From Budvicia aquatica DSM 5075 = ATCC 35567 (GTDB lineage Bacteria; Pseudomonadota; Gammaproteobacteria; Enterobacterales; Enterobacteriaceae), in contig NZ_KE386585.1 of NCBI RefSeq assembly GCF_000427805.1, positions 239,812-303,811 on the forward strand: DNA of 64,000 bases, in the 5' to 3' direction. The notes under the pieces were generated by a model. That model was not told where the DNA came from and did no database searches. It worked only from the letters and a program-made list of their open reading frames with translations. The translations under genes and the position numbers were made by a program. This document shows positions 32,933 to 43,760 of this stretch, in pieces (the stretch's first letter is position 1; the number at the start of each line of letters is the position of its first letter).

Positions 32933-32983
32933 GTGATTTCTTCTGATTAATCATTAGTGATGACTCGCAAAGCGGCTGTCATC

Positions 32984-33021
32984 AAAAAAACAGAGCCCCT
33001 GCCACGCAGGGTAACAGGGGC
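32984..33021 (-). terminator. relA terminator
   Basis: GCCCCTG (32995-33001) pairs with CAGGGGC (33015-33021), and on the minus strand seven T residues follow after a short CTCTG spacer. It lies 20 bases past the relA stop. Confidence 0.85.
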
Positions 33022-33041
33022 ATTAGGAAAAATGTTGTACG

Positions 33042-35273
33042 CTATTTGCTGCTCAAGCGTTTGGCTTCAATAATATCCGGCAGTTGGTTGATACGGGAAA
33101 GTACCCGATCGAGCACCTGCAGATTATACAGCTCGACTTCCATATCGATGGTCGCCAATTGCTTTTTAGTATCACTGCGGCTGGCAACGCTAAGCACGTT
33201 AACCTTTTCGTTGGCCAGTATGGTGGTAATATCGCGCAGCAAACCGCTGCGGTCGTTAGCAAATATTCGTACCACCAGCGAATAGCCGCTGGAGTAGCAA
33301 TCCCCCCACACGGCGTCAACTAAACGCTCAGGCGCATGACTTTTCAGTTCATTCAGCTGATCGCAATCCGCCCGGTGGATCGAGATACCCCGCCCCTGAG
33401 TGATGAACCCGGTGATTTCATCACCCGGAATCGGCTGGCAGCAGCGGGCAATATGATGCAATAGATTACCGACCCCCTCAATCACCACCTGACTGTTCAT
33501 CTTGGCATTGCGCAACTGGGCGTTAGCCGTTTTCTGATTAAGCTGGCGCAGCGCTTCACGGTCAGCCTCTTCTGCTGTCGGTTGATTAAACCGGCTCTGC
33601 AGGAAGTTAACTAACTGATTAAGTCGAATATCTCCGCCGCCAATGCCGGCTAATACTTCATCCAGTGAATTAACGTTATAACGCGGCACCAGCAGCTTTT
33701 CGGCCTCTTTAAAGCTGATGCTGAGTTTTTCCAGCTCTTCATCCAGAATCTGGCGGCCGGCGATAATATTTTTATCCCGATCCTGCTTTTTAAACCATGC
33801 CTGAATTTTTGCTCTGGCCCGGCTACTGTGAACAAAGCCTAAGTTAGGATTCAGCCAGTCTCGGCTTGGGTTAGGCTGCTTCTGAGTAATAATATCGACC
33901 TGATCGCCCATCTGTAGCTGATAGGTAAACGGCACGATACGACCACCAATCTTAGCCCCGATGCATCGATGACCGATATCACTGTGAATATGATAGGCAA
34001 AGTCGAGCGGCGTTGATCCGGTTGGCAAATCAATCACATCCCCTTTCGGCGTAAACACATAAACCCGGTCGTCAAATACCTGACTTCTGACCTCATCCAG
34101 CATCTCGCCGCTGTCAGACATCTCTTCCTGCCAGGCAATCAGTTTACGCAGCCAGGCAATTCGCTCTTCATAGCCAGAGCGGCCAACCACGTTGCCCTCT
34201 TTATATTTCCAGTGCGCAGCGACGCCCAGCTCAGCATCTTCATGCATTTGACGGGTTCTGATCTGAATCTCCAGCGCATGGCCTTTAGGCCCCAGAACCA
34301 CGGTATGAATAGACTGATAGCCGTTTGGCTTAGGGTTGGCGACATAGTCATCAAACTCGCTCGGCAGATGGCGGAAGTGGGTATGAACAATGCCCAATGC
34401 GGCGTAGCAATCTTGCAAGCGCTCAACCACAATACGCACCGCTCGCACATCGTACAGCTCTTCAAAGGCTAATGACTTCTTCTGCATCTTGCGCCAAATA
34501 CTGTAGATATGCTTTGGCCGGCCGTAAATTTCGCCTTTAATGCCCTCTTCTGACATTGAGGTATGCAGAGTCTTCACAAAGTTATCAATGTAGAGTTCGC
34601 GGTCAATCCGGCGTTCGTGCAGTAAAGTGGCTATCTGTTTATATTCATCCGGATGCAGATAGCGGAAACAGAAATCTTCCATTTCCCATTTTAACTGGCC
34701 GATACCCAGGCGATTGGCCAGCGGCGCATAGATGTTAAAACACTCTTTTGCCGCCAAAACCCGAACTTCTTCATCTTCGTCTTTGACTTCCCGCAGGTGA
34801 GCAATGCGTTCGGCCAGTTTAATCACCACGCAGCGAAAATCTTCAACCATGGCTAACAGCATACGGCGAACGTTATCGACCTGCGATGAAGTATTAGAGC
34901 CGTTATGCGTCGCATTAAGCTGGCGAATGGCATCCATATCCAGAACGCCATGAACTAGGTTGGTTATCTCACTACCAAAGACGTCTTTAATCGTTTCTTC
35001 ATTAATGATTTTAGCGTCAGCCAGCGGGAACAGAAGCGCGGCGCGCATACTGTCGTTATCCATGCTTAAGGTGGCTAAAATTTCAACCACTTCCAGCCCG
35101 CGCCAAAGTAGTAGTTGGGCATCAGAGTGCCCTTCAACCTTTTGCTCGCAGTATCGCCAGGTTGCAGCCAGCCGCTCTGATAGCTCAGCGCTATGAATGC
35201 CTAAATTGCCAATCCATTTATCCAGTTGAAATTCACCGGCGGTGTTTAGATGAGCACTTCTTACTGCAACCAT
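33042..35273 (-). CDS. relA: (p)ppGpp synthetase RelA
   Basis: RelA makes (p)ppGpp on ribosomes stalled with uncharged tRNA, setting off the stringent response. The protein has 743 residues (744 in E. coli). In order it shows the inactive HD-like hydrolase domain, the synthetase domain with YDVRAVRIVVERLQDCYAALG and PKPNGYQSIHTVV, the TGS domain (VYVFTPKGDVIDLPTGSTPLDFAYHIHSDIG), the zinc-finger region with CCQPIPGD, and the C-terminal ACT/RRM domain. The gene follows rlmD by 22 bases, so the two are co-transcribed. Confidence 0.97.
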   Translation of the reverse strand: MVAVRSAHLNTAGEFQLDKWIGNLGIHSAELSERLAATWRYCEQKVEGHSDAQLLLWRGLEVVEILATLSMDNDSMRAALLFPLADAKIINEETIKDVFGSEITNLVHGVLDMDAIRQLNATHNGSNTSSQVDNVRRMLLAMVEDFRCVVIKLAERIAHLREVKDEDEEVRVLAAKECFNIYAPLANRLGIGQLKWEMEDFCFRYLHPDEYKQIATLLHERRIDRELYIDNFVKTLHTSMSEEGIKGEIYGRPKHIYSIWRKMQKKSLAFEELYDVRAVRIVVERLQDCYAALGIVHTHFRHLPSEFDDYVANPKPNGYQSIHTVVLGPKGHALEIQIRTRQMHEDAELGVAAHWKYKEGNVVGRSGYEERIAWLRKLIAWQEEMSDSGEMLDEVRSQVFDDRVYVFTPKGDVIDLPTGSTPLDFAYHIHSDIGHRCIGAKIGGRIVPFTYQLQMGDQVDIITQKQPNPSRDWLNPNLGFVHSSRARAKIQAWFKKQDRDKNIIAGRQILDEELEKLSISFKEAEKLLVPRYNVNSLDEVLAGIGGGDIRLNQLVNFLQSRFNQPTAEEADREALRQLNQKTANAQLRNAKMNSQVVIEGVGNLLHHIARCCQPIPGDEITGFITQGRGISIHRADCDQLNELKSHAPERLVDAVWGDCYSSGYSLVVRIFANDRSGLLRDITTILANEKVNVLSVASRSDTKKQLATIDMEVELYNLQVLDRVLSRINQLPDIIEAKRLSSK

Positions 35274-35295
35274 AATACTTCCTCATGACTTACTG

Positions 35296-36627
35296 CTAGC
35301 TATGGGCGAATGACTTTTTAACAAACAGGGCGATAGATTCTATATGGCCGGTTTGTGGAAACATATCCAGCATGCGTAACTGTGTTAAACCATATCCTGA
35401 CGACAGCAAAAGCTTAGTATCACTGACTAAGGTTTGCGGATTACAAGAAACATAAACAATTCGTTCAGGCTGTAACTTTACCATTTGTGGTATTGCCTCA
35501 GCCGCTCCGGCTCGGGCAGGATCGAGCAAAATCTTATTGAATCCTTGCCCGGCCCACGGCTGACAGCTAACGTCTTGCTCTAAATTATGGTGCATAAATT
35601 CAACGTTGGTTAATCCATTTATTTGTGCATTTTTTTGCCCGGTCCTAACCAGGCTTGCCACACCTTCAACGCCTATCACCTGCCGTGCGCGTTTGGCTAT
35701 CGGTAATGTGAAATTACCCATACCACAGAATAAATCCAATACTCTATCGCTGGCCTGAATATCCAGCCACTCTAGCGCCTGAGCGACCATCAACTGGTTA
35801 ACGCTTGCATTGACCTGAATAAAGTCCCGAGGATTAAACCCGAGTTCCAGATCGTCCACCCTGTAATAAGGATCGCTGCCGGTTAATCTTTCCAGCCTGT
35901 CGCTGTCACCCGCCAGATAAATCGACAGATGATGTTGTTGGGCAAATTGTAATAATATTTGCCGATCGTCATCCGACAGCGCGGCTAAGTGACGCAATAC
36001 CAATAGCGGCCCATTATCCGCCAACACCAGTTCGGCATGGCCTAGCTTTTTGATCGCCGATAGTGATGAAAGACAGCGGCGTAATGGTACCAAGAGTTGC
36101 TCTAATTGGTTAACCATTATCGGGCATTGGGTAATTTCTACCAGATCGTTAGATGCCCGTTGGCGAAACCCCATCTGCAGACGTTTTTGCTTAACATGGT
36201 ATTGAAGGCCCAGCCGGGCGCGCCGCCGGTAGCCATAAGCACTACCGGAGATAACCTCGCCCTGCCGAGGGAGTAATCCGGTTTCACGCATAAACAGCTG
36301 ACCAAGCGCATGAGATTTATTACTCTGCTGTAGCGCTGAAGAGGCATGTTGCTGATTACACCCGCCACAAACTTCATAATAAGCGCAGGCAGCGGTCACC
36401 CTTTGGTCACTTGGTGATAATATTTTCTTGGTTTTTGCTTTAGAATAGTTACGCTTATTTTCGTAAATAACGGCTTCAACCTGTTCCCCGGGTAATGCGC
36501 CTGAAATAAAAATGGTTTTACCTTCATGCCGGGCCACACCCTGACCTAAAGAATCAAGCTCGTGTGGTGTAACAATTATTGTTTGTTGTGTCGCCTTACG
36601 GGGGCTAGAAGAGTAGAATTGCGCCAT
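35296..36627 (-). CDS. rlmD: 23S rRNA (uracil(1939)-C5)-methyltransferase RlmD
   Basis: RlmD (formerly RumA) methylates U1939 of 23S rRNA. The 443-residue protein has an N-terminal TRAM domain (LDSLGQGVARHEGKTIFISGALPGE), iron-sulphur cysteines in CAYYEVCGGCNQQH plus a later Cys in ITQCPIM, the SAM-binding VLDLFCGMGNFTLPIA, and the catalytic cysteine in YVSCNPQTL. It is divergent from barA with a 69-base gap, the arrangement also seen in E. coli, and leads the rlmD-relA unit. Confidence 0.96.
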   Translation of the reverse strand: MAQFYSSSPRKATQQTIIVTPHELDSLGQGVARHEGKTIFISGALPGEQVEAVIYENKRNYSKAKTKKILSPSDQRVTAACAYYEVCGGCNQQHASSALQQSNKSHALGQLFMRETGLLPRQGEVISGSAYGYRRRARLGLQYHVKQKRLQMGFRQRASNDLVEITQCPIMVNQLEQLLVPLRRCLSSLSAIKKLGHAELVLADNGPLLVLRHLAALSDDDRQILLQFAQQHHLSIYLAGDSDRLERLTGSDPYYRVDDLELGFNPRDFIQVNASVNQLMVAQALEWLDIQASDRVLDLFCGMGNFTLPIAKRARQVIGVEGVASLVRTGQKNAQINGLTNVEFMHHNLEQDVSCQPWAGQGFNKILLDPARAGAAEAIPQMVKLQPERIVYVSCNPQTLVSDTKLLLSSGYGLTQLRMLDMFPQTGHIESIALFVKKSFAHS

Positions 36628-36696
36628 AATGTGTCTGTAAACATATCCGCTATTAGTTAAGTTACCGGGTCTTTAATTGTCCCACATTGGAACCTT

Positions 36697-39462
36697 ATGA
36701 CCAAATACAGCCTTCGAGCCCGCATGATGATACTGATTTTAGCGCCGACATTATTAATCGGACTATTGATCAGTACTTTCTTCGTTGTGCACCGATATAA
36801 CGAGCTGCAAGACCAGCTTGTCGACTCAGGCTCCAGTATTATTGAACCCTTAGCCATCGCAAGTGAATATGGTATGACCTTCAGTAATCGGGAAGGTGTG
36901 CGTCAGCTAGTGAGTATGTTACACCGACGACATTCAAATATCGTCCGTTCAATTGCCGTTTTTGATACTCAAAATCATTTGTTAGTCACATCCAACTTTC
37001 ATCAGAATTATAGCTTATTACAACTCCCTAAAGGTGCACCAATTCCGGATGACTTAACGGTTACCACCCGCGGAGATTCGTTAATACTCAGAACGCCCAT
37101 CGTATCTGAGAACCAGCTGCCGGATATGGATATCAGCTTAGAGCCTGGCCATAACACCTTAGGCTATATTGCCATTGAGCTGGACTTACGCACCGTTCGC
37201 CTGCAGCAGTATAAAGAAATTTTCGTTGCGACGCTGTTACTCAGCCTGTGCCTATGTATCGCCATGCTATTTGCCTATCGACTGATGCGCGACGTTACCG
37301 GCCCTATTCGCAACATGGTCAATACCGTAGACCGAATCCGCCGGGGGCAGCTAGACAGCCGGGTTGAAGGATATATGCTCGGTGAACTCGACATGCTTAA
37401 AAACGGGATAAACTCGATGGCGATGTCGCTCACCGCCTACCATGAAGAGATGCAGCAAAATATCGATCAGGCCACCTCCGATCTGCGAGAAACGCTGGAA
37501 CAGATGGAGATTCAGAACGTAGAACTGGATCTGGCTAAAAAGCGAGCTCAAGAAGCGGCGCGTATTAAATCTGAATTCTTGGCCAATATGTCTCACGAAC
37601 TGCGAACGCCGCTCAACGGAGTTATCGGCTTTACTCGCCAGACATTAAAAACAACCCTGACGCCGACACAAACGGATTACCTTCAGACTATCGAACGTTC
37701 AGCCAATAATTTATTAAATATTATCAACGACGTTCTGGATTTCTCCAAGCTGGAAGCCGGTAAACTGGTGCTTGAACATATTCCGTTCTCTCTGCGGGAT
37801 ACGGTGGATGAAACCGCGGTATTGTTAGCCCACAGTGCCCACGAAAAATCCCTCGAGATGACGCTGAATATCCACAATGATGTGCCGGATAATATCGTGG
37901 GAGATCCCCTGCGCTTACAGCAGGTACTGATGAATCTGTTGGGTAATGCAATTAAGTTTACCGAGCAGGGTAATATCGATATTAATATTGAACTGCGTAA
38001 TCGGCATGAAAACAGCGTCGATATTGAAATTCAGGTACACGATACCGGTATTGGTATCTCTGAACGCCAACAGTCGCAGCTGTTTCAGGCATTTCGTCAG
38101 GCCGATGCCAGCATTTCACGCCGCCATGGCGGTACCGGATTGGGTCTGGTTATCACGCAAAGACTGGTTAAAGAAATGGGGGGTGACATCTGTTTCAATA
38201 GCCAGTTACACAAAGGGTCAACCTTCTGGTTCCATATCAATTTAGAGCTGAGTGATAAATCAATCAGCAATAAGGAACTTCATTTAGACAAACTGTCCGG
38301 CAATCGGATTTTGTATATCGAAGCCAATCCGACGGCGGCTCAGGCAACGTTGAATATTTTCCACGGCGAACCGGTTGAAGTGATTCATTACGCTAACTTT
38401 GATCAGGTCCCTGACAAACATCAGCATTATGACACGGTCATTCACGGCGTGCCGATTTCAACCAACGATATTCAAGCGTATATGAGCGGGCAGTTACAAA
38501 CCGCACTGTCGTTGTCAGAACATCTGATTTTGGCTCTGCCTAACCAGCCACAGATGGATGCGGAAATTCTGAAGAGTGCCGGCGCGCAGGCCTGTCTGTT
38601 TAAACCATTATCCCGAAATCGCCTGTTTAATGCCCTGCTGCTGACACAGGTTAAGCCGGTTGATTCGGTGCCAAGTGAGTTTAACCACTTGCCGCTGACC
38701 GTCATGGCCGTTGATGATAACCCGGCTAATTTAAAGCTTATTGGCGTATTGCTGGCCGACATTGTTGCGGAAGTCGTGTTATGTAACAGCGGAGAAGAGG
38801 CTATCGCTCGGGCAAGTCAGTCAGATCTGGATATTATTCTGATGGATATACAGATGCCTGAAATTGATGGCATTAAGGCCGCTGAGCTGATTCGTAAGCT
38901 TCCTCAACATGCCAAAACCCCAATTGTAGCAGTCACTGCTCACGCGGCTAACGGTGAGCGGGAGCGATTACTCAATGCCGGTATGGATGACTATCTGGCC
39001 AAGCCTATCAATGAGAAAATGCTGTTTTCAGTATTAACCAAACAGTGCGGCACTCCGGGCAATAGTCAGGCTCAGGAGGCAGAACTAAAAATGCCGCCAG
39101 ACGAACCATCACCGATACAGACAGGCTCGGTTAATTGGGAACTGGCGCTGCGCCAGGCGGCCAATAAAGAAGATTTAGCCAAGGACTTATTGGTGATTCT
39201 GATCGATTTTCTGGCCGAAGTTGAGCTACAGGTCAGAAATGTTTTAGACGGCAATAAAGACGATACCCTTATAGATACTGTCCATAAATTACATGGAAGC
39301 TGCAGCTATAGCGGTGTCCCGAGGCTAAAACAGCTGTGCCAGTACCTTGAAAACCAGTTGCGTAAAGGAACGCCGGCAGAAGATCTTGAGCCTGAATGGC
39401 TGGAGCTGCTCGATGAGTTCGACAATGTACGCAATGATGCGCCGCGATATCTTCACTCCTAG
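36697..39462 (+). CDS. barA: Hybrid sensor histidine kinase BarA
   Basis: BarA phosphorylates the response regulator UvrY to switch on CsrB/CsrC small RNAs. The 921-residue tripartite protein (918 in E. coli) has an N-terminal membrane helix, a periplasmic sensor of about 130 residues, a second helix near 165-190, HAMP, the transmitter with H300 in SHELRTPL, the ATPase boxes ([24 protein letters not shown]), a receiver with D717 in ILMDIQMP, and an HPt domain with H866 in [11 protein letters not shown]. All phospho-relay residues are intact. UvrY is not in the window. Confidence 0.96.
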   Translation: MTKYSLRARMMILILAPTLLIGLLISTFFVVHRYNELQDQLVDSGSSIIEPLAIASEYGMTFSNREGVRQLVSMLHRRHSNIVRSIAVFDTQNHLLVTSNFHQNYSLLQLPKGAPIPDDLTVTTRGDSLILRTPIVSENQLPDMDISLEPGHNTLGYIAIELDLRTVRLQQYKEIFVATLLLSLCLCIAMLFAYRLMRDVTGPIRNMVNTVDRIRRGQLDSRVEGYMLGELDMLKNGINSMAMSLTAYHEEMQQNIDQATSDLRETLEQMEIQNVELDLAKKRAQEAARIKSEFLANMSHELRTPLNGVIGFTRQTLKTTLTPTQTDYLQTIERSANNLLNIINDVLDFSKLEAGKLVLEHIPFSLRDTVDETAVLLAHSAHEKSLEMTLNIHNDVPDNIVGDPLRLQQVLMNLLGNAIKFTEQGNIDINIELRNRHENSVDIEIQVHDTGIGISERQQSQLFQAFRQADASISRRHGGTGLGLVITQRLVKEMGGDICFNSQLHKGSTFWFHINLELSDKSISNKELHLDKLSGNRILYIEANPTAAQATLNIFHGEPVEVIHYANFDQVPDKHQHYDTVIHGVPISTNDIQAYMSGQLQTALSLSEHLILALPNQPQMDAEILKSAGAQACLFKPLSRNRLFNALLLTQVKPVDSVPSEFNHLPLTVMAVDDNPANLKLIGVLLADIVAEVVLCNSGEEAIARASQSDLDIILMDIQMPEIDGIKAAELIRKLPQHAKTPIVAVTAHAANGERERLLNAGMDDYLAKPINEKMLFSVLTKQCGTPGNSQAQEAELKMPPDEPSPIQTGSVNWELALRQAANKEDLAKDLLVILIDFLAEVELQVRNVLDGNKDDTLIDTVHKLHGSCSYSGVPRLKQLCQYLENQLRKGTPAEDLEPEWLELLDEFDNVRNDAPRYLHS

Positions 39463-39473
39463 CCCCTCATAAT

Positions 39474-39504
39474 AAAGCCCCCTGATATGCGCTCAGGGGG
39501 CTTT
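39474..39504 (+). terminator. barA terminator
   Basis: AAAGCCCCCTGA pairs perfectly with TCAGGGGGCTTT around a 7-base loop, followed by AATTAA. It lies 12 bases after the barA stop and, being A/T flanked, may also serve the convergent minus-strand gene. Confidence 0.88.
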
Positions 39505-39528
39505 AATTAACCAGAAACTCAAACCGGC

Positions 39529-40110
39529 CTATTGAGTCGATTCAACCTTTTCCACCACCCCGGCAACTAATGCGGAATGGCAGGCAAACAGTTTAACGCC
39601 GGGCACGCCGATATACTTACCCAACTCGTCAGCCCAGCGGTCGTTATCGATATTGTAGATATCAAATACGTGGTTATCTGAAAAAATATCCGGATATTGA
39701 GTATCACTGCGCAATGCAATTTCAGCGCACAGAGCATCAACCCATTGAGCCGTATCCGGTGAGCTCCATAACTCCGTTCTATTGTGGCGCAACATATCCC
39801 ATAGCAAGGCTAAGTATACTGAACGTAGCTTTTCCGGGGTTAACTCGGCGAGTTGCTCATCGGTGTAAGCATCATCAATTAAGGTCGGGATCCATTTACA
39901 GAATACCCGTTCAGCATAGTAGAGCACGGCATCAGACCTGAAATCCGGACCACACTTCTCGGCCATGGTGTCAGTCACCGTGCGTAAAAACGCCGTGGTC
40001 GGTTCCCCGATATGTTTGAGGCCCAGTTCATTACGGCTGACCGGAGCTGCTGAACCCTCGTTCGATCTGTTACTCCGGCCAAAGATTTTATTCAAAATCC
40101 GGCTAAGCAT
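39529..40110 (-). CDS. Protein of unknown function in the acpS position
   Basis: I do not recognise this protein. From ATG at 40110, with AAAGGA ahead of it, it has 193 residues; the open frame is longer by 33 codons but without a ribosome site. The N terminus (MLSRILNKIFGRSNRSN) is basic and amphipathic, without a signal peptide. The rest is predicted soluble, rich in aromatic and acidic residues, with segments such as AVLYYAERVFCKWIPTLID and FSDNHVFDIYNIDNDRWADELG. It follows pdxJ on the same strand by 109 bases, the place that acpS holds in E. coli. It is not AcpS: length and motifs differ entirely. Confidence 0.75.
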   Translation of the reverse strand: MLSRILNKIFGRSNRSNEGSAAPVSRNELGLKHIGEPTTAFLRTVTDTMAEKCGPDFRSDAVLYYAERVFCKWIPTLIDDAYTDEQLAELTPEKLRSVYLALLWDMLRHNRTELWSSPDTAQWVDALCAEIALRSDTQYPDIFSDNHVFDIYNIDNDRWADELGKYIGVPGVKLFACHSALVAGVVEKVESTQ

Positions 40111-40219
40111 GATGATTATCCTTTCTATCTGAGCGAGGAAATATTGCTGCGCTTTCCTATGATATCTGTTGACGCATGATATATCGGCAGGCCCGGGTAA
40201 GCAGGCCAACCAATATCAA

Positions 40220-40957
40220 TCAACCATTACGGCGGGCATCCGCCATCAGCGCTTTCATCTCGGCAACCGCCGCAGCCAAGCCCGACATAACGGCCCTGCC
40301 GATAATGGCATGACCGATATTCAGTTCATAAATCTCAGGCAGTGCGGCAATAGCCTGAACGTTATGATACGTCAGGCCATGGCCGGCATTAACCTTTAGC
40401 CCTTTCCCCGCGGCATAAGTGGCAGCATGCGCAATGCGTTTTAATTCAGCTAACTGCTCCAGCTCATTCTCGGCATCAGCGTAGCGACCGGTATGAATCT
40501 CAATATAGGTGGCACCGACGGCTACCGCGGCATCTATTTGGCGAATATCGGCATCAATAAATAGCGAGACCGAAATGCCGGCATCGACCAGGCGCGACAC
40601 TGCCAGCGTCATCTTGTCTAATTGACCGGCGACGTCTAGTCCGCCTTCGGTCGTCACTTCCTGGCGCTTCTCCGGCACCAGGCAGCAAAATACCGGTTTT
40701 ACTTCACAGGCAATGTCGAGCATTTCATCAGTCACTGCCATTTCCAGATTCATCCGGGTTTGGATGGTCTGGCTAAGTAATTTCACATCTCTGTCCGTAA
40801 TATGGCGACGGTCTTCGCGCAGGTGAATGGTAATACCATCGGCGCCCGCCTGTTCGGCAATAAAAGCCGCCTGAACCGGATCCGGGTATTGAGTACCACG
40901 CGCATTTCGTAACGTAGCGATATGATCAATATTAACGCCTAGCAATAAATCAGACAT
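40220..40957 (-). CDS. pdxJ: Pyridoxine 5'-phosphate synthase
   Basis: PdxJ condenses deoxyxylulose 5-phosphate with 3-amino-2-oxopropyl phosphate to make pyridoxine 5'-phosphate. The 245-residue TIM-barrel protein (243 in E. coli) begins [19 protein letters not shown] and carries the glycine-rich phosphate sites [12 protein letters not shown] and [13 protein letters not shown]. It is downstream of recO by 269 bases, a larger gap than in E. coli, so a local promoter is likely. Several PLP enzymes lie in this window. Confidence 0.97.
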   Translation of the reverse strand: MSDLLLGVNIDHIATLRNARGTQYPDPVQAAFIAEQAGADGITIHLREDRRHITDRDVKLLSQTIQTRMNLEMAVTDEMLDIACEVKPVFCCLVPEKRQEVTTEGGLDVAGQLDKMTLAVSRLVDAGISVSLFIDADIRQIDAAVAVGATYIEIHTGRYADAENELEQLAELKRIAHAATYAAGKGLKVNAGHGLTYHNVQAIAALPEIYELNIGHAIIGRAVMSGLAAAVAEMKALMADARRNG

Positions 40958-41226
40958 GACGACACCTTAAGAATTAAGTTAACCAAAACGTTCTCTGACA
41001 TCTGTCGCTTACCTGAAATGGTCGTTGAGTTATCGATGTTTTTTTAAATCTTATTCATCGAAATATCACTGACAACAGATAAATAGCAACGGATAGCTTT
41101 TAAAATCCCTTTACTCTTTTACCGGATATCAGCGCAAAAGAAAATCAAAGGACCAATATTAAGAAAGAATAGCGGTGTAAACCGGAGAGAAACCATAAAC
41201 AGAGGATTATCTGCGGGCAGCGGGCG

Positions 41227-41979
41227 TCATTGGTGGTTATCGGGCGGAAGGTCTGCGGGTTTCTTTACCGTAAAGGTGCGGAAAAGCTCGCGACTCTTTA
41301 ACGGTTTTCCGCCAAGATAAGGTTTGAGCGCAATGCGGGTAAAGCGTTTAGCCGCCCGCAAGGTATCGGCATCAGGAAATTCACGATTATCTAACGCGAT
41401 TAAATCCCGGCCGGTAAATGAATGATGGTCAATCACCAGGCTGGCAATAAATCCTTTCTCTTCCCGATAGCGGTAGGTCATCTCATCAGCAACAGGCGCG
41501 CCGCTACCGGCACAGTGAAGAAAATCGATGCCGTAACCCAGATGACTTAACAAAGCCAGCTCAAAGCGACGCAGCACGTGCTCAGGGGAGCCATTAACCC
41601 CGGCGAGGGATTGAATACAATCGAGGTAATCAAAAAACAGCGAGGAGTAAGCGGTTTCGTGTTCTAACACCCGTGACAGAACTTCATTCACGTATAGCCC
41701 GCTATACAAAGTCAGTCCGGATAACGGTAGGGAGAGGGATACCGGTTCAGCACCACGTAAAGTTTTCACTCCACCCTTGCCGCCCCAGCGCACCAATAAT
41801 GGCGTAAAAGGCTGCAGGCAGCCTTTTAACTGAGAGCGACGGCTCCGGGCTCCTTTGGCTAATACTTTAATTCTACCGTGGCTTTCGGTAAACAGATCCA
41901 ACAGCAAGCTAGTCTCACTGTATGGACGCCCGTGTAGAACAAAAGCCCGTTGCCAGCCTTCCATCCCGGTTACCTTCAA
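41227..41979 (-). CDS. recO: DNA repair protein RecO
   Basis: RecO loads RecA on SSB-coated single-stranded DNA with RecR in gap repair. The 250-residue protein (242 in E. coli) has the N-terminal OB fold ([29 protein letters not shown]) and the helical C-terminal domain with the conserved [18 protein letters not shown]. The ATG overlaps the era stop by four bases, giving translational coupling in the rnc-era-recO unit. Confidence 0.95.
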   Translation of the reverse strand: MKVTGMEGWQRAFVLHGRPYSETSLLLDLFTESHGRIKVLAKGARSRRSQLKGCLQPFTPLLVRWGGKGGVKTLRGAEPVSLSLPLSGLTLYSGLYVNEVLSRVLEHETAYSSLFFDYLDCIQSLAGVNGSPEHVLRRFELALLSHLGYGIDFLHCAGSGAPVADEMTYRYREEKGFIASLVIDHHSFTGRDLIALDNREFPDADTLRAAKRFTRIALKPYLGGKPLKSRELFRTFTVKKPADLPPDNHQ

Positions 41980-42902
41980 AGGTCGTCTGTATAACCCAGG
42001 CTGCGTAATGCACGTTCATCATCAGCCCAGCCAGACTTCACTTTAACCCAAAGCTCTAAATGAACTTTGGCCTGGAACATCTCTTCCATATCCTGGCGCG
42101 CTTCAATACCAATGGTTTTAATCTTCTGGCCTTTGGCACCGATAACCATCTTTTTCTGGCCTTCACGCTCAACCAAAATCAAACCATGAATATCGTAACC
42201 GCCGCGCTCATTTTCGACGAAACGTTCGATTTCTACCGTCACCGAATATGGCAGCTCTTCACCCAGAAAACGCATCAGTTTTTCACGGATAATTTCAGAC
42301 GCCATAAAACGCTGAGAGCGGTCGGTAATGTAATCTTCCGGGAAGTGATGCTCAGCTTCCGGCAGCAGCTTACGGACGATACCTGCAATAGTATCAACGT
42401 TCATTCCTTTCTCAGCAGAAATAGGAACGATATCCATAAAGTTCATTTGCTTACTCAGGAAATCAAGATGAGGAAGCAGAGACTCTTTATCAACCACGTT
42501 GTCTACTTTATTGATAGCCAGAATCACCGGTGACTTTAAGTCACGCAGCTTATTGACCACCATCTCGTCATCCGGCGTCCAGTGGGTCCCTTCAACGACA
42601 AAAATCACCAGCTCAACGTCGCCAATAGAGCTACTGGCCGCCCGGTTCATTAAACGGTTGATGGCCCGTTTTTCTTCCATATGCAGCCCCGGGGTATCGA
42701 CGTAAACAGCCTGATAAGGCCCTTCCGTATGGATGCCAAGAATGCGGTGGCGAGTTGTCTGAGCCTTACGGGAAGTGATCGAAACCTTCTGCCCTAAAAA
42801 TTGGTTCAGTAAAGTAGATTTACCTACGTTAGGGCGCCCGACAATCGCGATAAACCCACAGTAAGTCTTCTCACCATCTACTATTTTATTTTCTGTTGTC
42901 AT
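41976..42902 (-). CDS. era: GTPase Era
   Basis: Era is an essential GTPase that binds 16S rRNA and aids 30S assembly. The 308-residue protein has the G1 motif [13 protein letters not shown]3 DTPG, G4 NKVD and a C-terminal KH domain containing [24 protein letters not shown]. The start ATG overlaps the rnc stop by four bases, and the recO start overlaps the era stop. A short polar N-terminal addition ([14 protein letters not shown]) accounts for the few extra residues relative to the 301-residue E. coli protein. Confidence 0.97.
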   Translation of the reverse strand: MTTENKIVDGEKTYCGFIAIVGRPNVGKSTLLNQFLGQKVSITSRKAQTTRHRILGIHTEGPYQAVYVDTPGLHMEEKRAINRLMNRAASSSIGDVELVIFVVEGTHWTPDDEMVVNKLRDLKSPVILAINKVDNVVDKESLLPHLDFLSKQMNFMDIVPISAEKGMNVDTIAGIVRKLLPEAEHHFPEDYITDRSQRFMASEIIREKLMRFLGEELPYSVTVEIERFVENERGGYDIHGLILVEREGQKKMVIGAKGQKIKTIGIEARQDMEEMFQAKVHLELWVKVKSGWADDERALRSLGYTDDL

Positions 42903-43579
42903 TCCAATCCTAAATATTTAAGCGCTTGCTCAGCAGCGGCCTGCTCTGCTTTACGGCGGCTAGAGCCGATACCAATGATAGCGTCGGTTATGCCACTCAC
43001 CTGACAGTGAATGGTGAACTCTTGATCGTGTGCTTCGCCCCGCACTTGGGTGACCAAATAGGTCGGTAAGGGTAAATGGCGCCCCTGCAAATACTCTTGC
43101 AGGCGAGTTTTGGGATCTTTTTGCTTATCCCCCGGACTGATTTCGTCCAGACGCGATTTATACCAGTTAAGAATCAGTTGTTGTACACCGTGAATATCGC
43201 TGTCTAAGAATACCGCACCAATCAGCGCTTCGACCGTATCAGCTAAAATTGATTCACGGCGAAAACCACCGCTCTTCAACTCGCCGGGGCCAAGGCGAAG
43301 GCATTCACCTAAATCGAATTCACGCGCCATCTCAGCCAATGTATTACCACGCACCAGCGTTGCCCGCATACGGCTCATATCGCCTTCATCAACGCGAGGA
43401 AAGCGTTGATATAATGCGTCAGCGATAACAAAACTGAGAATTGAATCACCTAAAAACTCTAAGCGTTCATTATGTTTGCTGCTGGCACTTCGATGCGTCA
43501 GTGCCTGTTGTAAAAGCGATTGCTGTTGAAACGTGTAACCCAGCTTCCGCTGTAACCTTTCAATAATGATGGGGTTCAT
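42899..43579 (-). CDS. rnc: Ribonuclease III
   Basis: RNase III cuts double-stranded RNA, including rRNA precursors. The 226-residue length equals E. coli. The nuclease signature [20 protein letters not shown] holds the metal-binding acidic residues, with the second set in [15 protein letters not shown]; the C-terminal dsRNA-binding domain ends in [21 protein letters not shown]. It is the first gene of rnc-era-recO. In E. coli RNase III cleaves its own leader; a hairpin lies upstream here at 43691-43721. Confidence 0.97.
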   Translation of the reverse strand: MNPIIIERLQRKLGYTFQQQSLLQQALTHRSASSKHNERLEFLGDSILSFVIADALYQRFPRVDEGDMSRMRATLVRGNTLAEMAREFDLGECLRLGPGELKSGGFRRESILADTVEALIGAVFLDSDIHGVQQLILNWYKSRLDEISPGDKQKDPKTRLQEYLQGRHLPLPTYLVTQVRGEAHDQEFTIHCQVSGITDAIIGIGSSRRKAEQAAAEQALKYLGLE

Positions 43580-43690
43580 GCATTACCAACAAATAGTTCC
43601 AATCAAATGTGTATTAAAACAGCTGCGTAGCTTAGCGCTAATTGAACCAAACCACTACAGTTCGAATGATAAGAGATAAAATAATAATAA

Positions 43691-43721
43691 ATCCGGATTT
43701 AAGTCAGGCTCAAATCCGGAT
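43691..43721 (-). terminator. Hairpin between lepB and rnc (attenuator-like)
   Basis: ATCCGGATTT (43691-43700) pairs perfectly with AAATCCGGAT (43712-43721), and on the minus strand TTATTATTATTTTATC follows. It could partly end lepAB transcripts before rnc. Confidence 0.7.
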
Positions 43722-43760
43722 CTGAGTAATACTCTTTGACGCTAGTATAAACTAAATGGC

